A DNA stretch of 34,393 bases from an uncultured Eubacteriales bacterium (GTDB taxonomy: Bacteria > Bacillota > Clostridia > Christensenellales > Aristaeellaceae). The stretch lies in the NCBI GenBank assembly GCA_902796025.1, contig CADBNW010000211.1, positions 1 to 34,393 of the forward strand, written 5' to 3'. Each line of letters opens with the position of its first letter. The first letter of the stretch is position 1. Positions 30,858-34,393 of the stretch are shown in pieces. The translations under genes and the position numbers were made by a program. Below the pieces are notes generated by a model, which was not told the origin of the DNA, searched no databases, and saw only the letters and a program-made list of their open reading frames with translations.

Positions 30858-31670
30858 TTATCTCATTTTGTCCTCCAGCCTCCTGCCGGCCTCATCCTGC
30901 TGCTGCTCGCGCACCGATTTGGTGACCTCGATAAACGTATCGTTTTCCGCAAGCCTTTTGATCAGGATATAGCACACTACAAACATCACAAGGGCAAAGA
31001 CGACCACCGCGCCAAAGCCGAAGCCGCCGCCCGCGCCGGAGGCGATAAGATCGTAAAGCCCGTGCGCCAGGGTCGGGACCAGCAGCGCCAAAAACAGATC
31101 CCGGTGCATACGCCCCTTTTCGCCCCAGTGCTGATGCTTTTTGGCGGAGCTGTAGAACGTGCCCATGAACACCGCAAAGCAGATGTGCGAGGGCACGGAA
31201 ATGATCGCCCTTAAGAACATCGCGTTCACGCCGTAGCGGAAAAGGTAGAGAAAGTTTTCCGCCAGCGCAAAGCCCGCGGACGACGCCACCGCGTACACCA
31301 TGCCGTCGTACAGGCAGATGAAGTTGGGATTCCTCCAGGACCGCAGATACAGCATCAGATACTTGCAGCCTTCCTCCGTAAGCCCCACGATGATGAACCA
31401 GTTGATCCACTCAAACGCCATCGAGTCCTCGTCCAGCCCCGTCAGCGCCAGCACCGTAAGACCCACCTCAAGCACGTACGCAAGCGCTACCGACAGCGCG
31501 CCAAGCCCGAACAGGCTCCACACAAGCTTTGGCGGCTCCGGCTCCAGCATGTCCTTTTTGCGCACGTACCATAACAGAAACAGCGCGGGCACCACCGTAA
31601 ACACCAGCCCCCGCACCACCGGCACGTTGAACACGATCGCAAACACGATCTGCAGCACCGCTCCGACCAT
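30858..31670 (-). CDS. PrsW-family intramembrane metalloprotease
   Basis: The 270-residue product has about eight membrane segments and the conserved PrsW/CAAX-like protease motifs: IVGLTEEGCKYLML (Glu-Glu pair), YDGMVYAVASSAGFALAENFLYL, SVPSHICFAVFMGTFY and VPTLAHGLYDLI (His residues). Metal is held by these Glu and His residues within the membrane. In Bacillus PrsW cuts an anti-sigma factor; the target here is unknown and no sigma factor is nearby. I chose ATG 31670 because GGAGGA lies seven bases upstream; the ATG at 31685 lacks a proper spacer. A consensus promoter is at 31722-31750. Confidence 0.87.
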   Translation of the reverse strand: MVGAVLQIVFAIVFNVPVVRGLVFTVVPALFLLWYVRKKDMLEPEPPKLVWSLFGLGALSVALAYVLEVGLTVLALTGLDEDSMAFEWINWFIIVGLTEEGCKYLMLYLRSWRNPNFICLYDGMVYAVASSAGFALAENFLYLFRYGVNAMFLRAIISVPSHICFAVFMGTFYSSAKKHQHWGEKGRMHRDLFLALLVPTLAHGLYDLIASGAGGGFGFGAVVVFALVMFVVCYILIKRLAENDTFIEVTKSVREQQQDEAGRRLEDKMR

Positions 31671-31721
31671 ACCCCGTTCCTCCATCCTTACTTTTGTTGC
31701 ACAGACTTTCAGCTTGTGTAA

Positions 31722-31750
31722 ATTATAAGCAATGTTCAGGCCTCTGTCAA
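31722..31750 (-). promoter_or_regulatory. Promoter of the PrsW gene
   Basis: Minus strand: -35 TTGACA (31745-31750), 17-base spacer, -10 TATAAT (31722-31727). Full consensus. Confidence 0.85.
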
Positions 31751-31823
31751 GGCATGAACGCCTGTTTGCAAGGACGATTATTTAAATATGAAGGCAATTC
31801 CCTGTCCGCCCTTCTCCCCCAGC

Positions 31824-31852
31824 TTTACTTTCCTTGCGGGCGGGTGTATAAT
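31824..31852 (+). promoter_or_regulatory. Promoter of the glycosyltransferase gene
   Basis: -35 TTTACT (31824-31829), 17-base spacer, -10 TATAAT (31847-31852). It fixes the start of the downstream gene to a position after about 31859. Confidence 0.75.
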
Positions 31853-31885
31853 GGTACTACAAAACAAACCTGGAGGTTTGCTGGG

Positions 31886-33151
31886 TTGAGAATTGCGCTT
31901 TTGAACGATTCCTTTCCGCCGATCGTGGATGGGGTGGTAAACGCCGTAATGAACTATGCCCGTGTGCTTACGCAGCACGGGCACGAGGTCTGCGTGGCCG
32001 TGCCCGCCTATCCCGACGTAAAGGACGATTATCCATATACCGTCGTGCGATACCTAAGTCTTGACACCACGAAGCGTTACGGCTACCGGGCGGGCTTTCC
32101 CTTCAGTCCCGCGGCCATAAAGCAGATCGAGGGCTTCCGCCCCGACATCATCCACTCCCACTGTCCCATCTGCTCCAACTTTCTGGCGCGCACCCTGCGG
32201 GGCAGTCTGCGCGTGCCGGTGATCTTTACCTACCACACCAAGTTCGATATCGACATCCGCACCGCCGTGCGCGGCCACCTTTTGCAAAACGAGCTGATCA
32301 GCGCGCTGGTCAAAAACGTCTCCGCCTGCGACGAGGTGTGGACGGTAAGCGGCGGGGCGGGCGAAAGCCTGCGCTCCATCGGCTACAAGGGCGACTATCT
32401 TGTGATGGAAAACGGCGTGGACCTCCCCCGCGGGCGCGCGGACGAGGCGCACATCCGTCAGGTTGAGGACATGTGCGCCCTTCGCCCCGGCGCGCCGGTA
32501 TTCCTGTTTACGGGGCGGCTTCGCTGGTATAAGGGCATCCGCATGATCGTGGAGGGCTTAAGCCAGATCATGGACAGGGCGGATTTTACCATGCTGTTCG
32601 TGGGCGAGGGCTCAGACCGCGCCGAAATAGAGCAGCTTTGCCGCGATACCGGCCTTATGCCCCGCTGCCGCTTTGTGGGGGCGGTGCTGGACAGGGAGCT
32701 GCTGCGCGCGTTTTACAGTCGGGCGGATCTGTTTTTGTTCCCCTCCACCTTCGACACCAACGGCATCGTTGTGCGCGAGGCCGCGGCCTGCGGCCTTGCG
32801 TCCCTCCTGATCCGCGGTTCCTGCGCCGCTGAGGGCGTGACGGACGGGGCAAACGCCCTGCTGATGGACGAAAGCAGTGCGTCTCTTGCCCAAAAGGTGC
32901 TGCCGCTTTGCAGCGACACAGCCTCCATGCGCAGCCTTGGCAACGGCGCGCAGCGGGATCTCTACCTTTCCTGGGACGAGGCCGTGACCCGCGCTGAGGA
33001 GCGTTACGGCGAGGTGCTGCACGATTTTGCCCTGAACCCCCGCCCGCCCCGCCACGACATCTTCCCCTTCGTCAGCGAAAGCGTGGACATCATCAACCGC
33101 ATAAAAAATATCTCCGTCAAGGTTAAAGAGCTGTTAAAGTCGCTTGATTAA
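31886..33151 (+). CDS. GT4 family glycosyltransferase
   Basis: The 421-residue product is a GT-B glycosyltransferase: N-terminal IALLNDSFPPIVDGVVNAVMNYARVL (residues 3-28), HSHCPICSNFLAR, VIFTYHTKFDIDIR, VMENGVDLP; then the donor-binding half VFLFTGRLRWYKGIRMIVEGL (near 209), LFVGEGSDRAEIE and FPSTFDTNGIVVREAAACG (near 285-303). The usual E-x7-E sugar-nucleotide motif is D-x7-E here. It resembles diacylglycerol glucosyltransferases and other lipid or cell-wall GT4 enzymes; acceptor unknown. Start is TTG 31886 with TGGAGG nine bases upstream. The apparent in-frame extension to 31694 lies upstream of the promoter and is not translated. Confidence 0.87.
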   Translation: MRIALLNDSFPPIVDGVVNAVMNYARVLTQHGHEVCVAVPAYPDVKDDYPYTVVRYLSLDTTKRYGYRAGFPFSPAAIKQIEGFRPDIIHSHCPICSNFLARTLRGSLRVPVIFTYHTKFDIDIRTAVRGHLLQNELISALVKNVSACDEVWTVSGGAGESLRSIGYKGDYLVMENGVDLPRGRADEAHIRQVEDMCALRPGAPVFLFTGRLRWYKGIRMIVEGLSQIMDRADFTMLFVGEGSDRAEIEQLCRDTGLMPRCRFVGAVLDRELLRAFYSRADLFLFPSTFDTNGIVVREAAACGLASLLIRGSCAAEGVTDGANALLMDESSASLAQKVLPLCSDTASMRSLGNGAQRDLYLSWDEAVTRAEERYGEVLHDFALNPRPPRHDIFPFVSESVDIINRIKNISVKVKELLKSLD

Positions 33152-33172
33152 AATGGAGCGATTCACTATAAT
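33144..33172 (+). promoter_or_regulatory. Promoter of the aldose epimerase gene
   Basis: -35 TTGATT (33144-33149), 17-base spacer, -10 TATAAT (33167-33172). The -35 overlaps the last codons of the glycosyltransferase gene. Confidence 0.7.
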
Positions 33173-33201
33173 TTTGAGCATCAACAAGCGGGAGGACGCG
33201 T

Positions 33202-34287
33202 ATGAAAGTTAAAGTAAGACCCTTCGGCAAAGCCTTTGGCAAGCAGGCATTCAGGTATTTGTTCACGGCGGAAAACGGCGCGGGCTGCGAGATCACCGAT
33301 CTCTCCGGCGCGATCATGCACATCTACATGCCGGACAAGCGCGGCAAGCTCGACGACGTGGCGCTGGGCTTTGACGATCCCCGGCAGTACGTCAAAAATC
33401 CCGGCTATCTGGGCGCGCTGATCGGCCCCGTGGGCAACCGCATAAGCGGCGCCTCCTTTACCTTTGAGGGCAAAAACTACCACTTTACGCCAAACGAAGG
33501 CGCCTCCACCCTGCTGCACAGCGGCGATTTCGGCTTTCACGCCTGCGTGTGGGACAGCGAGTGCGTGCTTACAGACGGCGCGGCCCAGCTGATCTTGCGC
33601 CATTCCTTCCCAAACAGCGAGACCGGCTTCCCTGGAAACCTGGACGTCACCGTCACCTACACCTTCCGCGAGGACTGCTCCCTCAAGATCGAATACGCCG
33701 CCACCAGCGACGCGCCCTCCTTTATGTCCCCCACAAATCACACCTACTTTAACCTTGCGGGGCTTTCGGGCAAGCACATCCCCCGCGTGGACCGGCAGAC
33801 CGTGCAGATCTTTGCGGACCGCTACACTGAGGTCGGCGAGGGCTGCATCCCCGTGGCAAACGTCCCGGTCGAGGGCACGCCCTTTGACCTTCGCCAGCCC
33901 AAAAAGCTGAAGGACGGCTTTGCCCTGGAAAAGCAAAACGCCCAGCTTACCCTTGGCGCGGGCTACGATCACAACTTCGTCCTCTCCGGCGACGTGGATC
34001 TGATGGGCCTTCGCCGCGCGGCGGAGGTATGCGACCGCCTGACCGGCCGCGTGATGAACGTCTACACCGACATGCCCTCGGTGCAGCTCTACACCGCCAA
34101 CCACCTGCGCCGCTATAACCCCCAGCAAAAGCGCGGCTACGGCAAACGCCAGGCGCTGTGCCTGGAAACGCAGTGCGCGCCGGATTCCATCAACCGCGCG
34201 GGCGAGGACGGCTTTGACGTACTGCGTCTGGACGCGGAGCATCCCTTCAAAAGCAGCACCGTCTACGTTTTCAGCATCAAGCAGTAA
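33202..34287 (+). CDS. galM: Aldose 1-epimerase (galactose mutarotase)
   Basis: The 361-residue product has the aldose epimerase fold and catalytic residues: GAIMHIYMPDKRGKLDDVALGFDD near residue 36, GALIGPVGNRISGASFTF, MSPTNHTYFNLAG with the catalytic His near residue 179, GAGYDHNFVLSG, and ALCLETQCAPDSIN with the catalytic Glu near 322. It interconverts alpha and beta anomers of aldoses such as galactose. This fits the GH27/GH2 enzymes elsewhere in the window. GGGAGGA lies six bases before ATG 33202. The aminotransferase gene begins just after its stop codon. Confidence 0.9.
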   Translation: MKVKVRPFGKAFGKQAFRYLFTAENGAGCEITDLSGAIMHIYMPDKRGKLDDVALGFDDPRQYVKNPGYLGALIGPVGNRISGASFTFEGKNYHFTPNEGASTLLHSGDFGFHACVWDSECVLTDGAAQLILRHSFPNSETGFPGNLDVTVTYTFREDCSLKIEYAATSDAPSFMSPTNHTYFNLAGLSGKHIPRVDRQTVQIFADRYTEVGEGCIPVANVPVEGTPFDLRQPKKLKDGFALEKQNAQLTLGAGYDHNFVLSGDVDLMGLRRAAEVCDRLTGRVMNVYTDMPSVQLYTANHLRRYNPQQKRGYGKRQALCLETQCAPDSINRAGEDGFDVLRLDAEHPFKSSTVYVFSIKQ

Positions 34288-34295
34288 GGAGCCAT

Positions 34296-34393
34296 TTGGG
34301 AAAAACTATGGAAGCACTGGGTTATTACAACGGCAAATACGGCAAGCTTGAGGAAATGACGCTGCCCATCACCGACCGCGCCGTGTACTACGG
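34296..34393 (+). CDS. Class IV PLP aminotransferase (D-amino-acid/branched-chain type), N-terminal part
   Basis: Partial gene running off the right edge. The first residues EALGYYNGKYGKLEEM and LPITDRAVYYG match the start of class IV aminotransferases (D-alanine or branched-chain aminotransferase, aminodeoxychorismate lyase). The start is probably TTG 34296, four bases after AAGGAG, which overlaps the galM stop codon; an in-frame ATG at 34308 is possible but is 16 bases from that site. The lysine that binds PLP lies outside the window. Confidence 0.8.
   Translation, partial: MGKTMEALGYYNGKYGKLEEMTLPITDRAVYY

Overview
The window is a 34.4 kb piece of a GC-rich Firmicutes-type chromosome. I read it as a gut Clostridia, possibly Christensenellales-like. 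The reasons are strong GGAGG ribosome sites, TTGACA/TATAAT promoters, a CIRCE heat-shock operator, several TTG/GTG starts, BspA-like leucine-rich repeats, DUF6273 domains and many small intracellular glycoside hydrolases. The taxonomic call is an inference. No rRNA, CRISPR array, IS transposase or phage module was seen.

Layout. 1-970: the first 65 codons of an MmeI-type DNA methyltransferase (minus strand), a decayed tRNA-Met-like sequence, and the first of three hairpin-rich repeat elements. 968-6603: an ornithine cyclodeaminase-like LOR/SDH protein; a DUF4143 AAA ATPase whose promoter carries five 23-bp direct repeats; a DUF5131 cysteine protein; and a GH30 glycosidase. 6641-10434: the second repeat element, lon with a CIRCE box, a divergent TetR regulator and a small hypothetical gene. 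10756-14157: two tandem secreted DUF6273 proteins and a metallophosphoesterase, ending in the third repeat element.

14606-19639 is one tight minus-strand operon of five genes: ABC ATPase, FtsX-like permease with a His/Glu-rich extracytoplasmic loop, CxxC lipoprotein, nucleoside hydrolase and a reverse transcriptase. The first three look like a zinc or other metal transporter. 19881-26454 is a carbohydrate block: CE4-like deacetylase, zinc-ribbon mini-protein, GH27 alpha-galactosidase, CE2-like SGNH esterase, GH2 beta-glycosidase and a GH63/MGH1-like hydrolase. None of the hydrolases has a signal peptide, so they probably process imported oligosaccharides. 26505-34393: a frameshifted aldo/keto reductase with ferredoxin domain, a methyltransferase, a secreted beta-helix protein, an EamA transporter, a PrsW-like membrane protease, a GT4 glycosyltransferase, an aldose epimerase and the start of a class IV aminotransferase.

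The most unusual signals are: (1) three 375-530 bp elements made of chained hairpins with 3-4 nt loops, whose arms co-vary between copies and which always follow the 3' end of a gene in the same orientation, twice with the stop codon inside the terminal hairpin; (2) the exact 23-bp repeats up to and over the -35 box of the ATPase gene; (3) a reverse transcriptase of a class I cannot assign, as the last gene of a metal-transport operon and next to one copy of the hairpin element.
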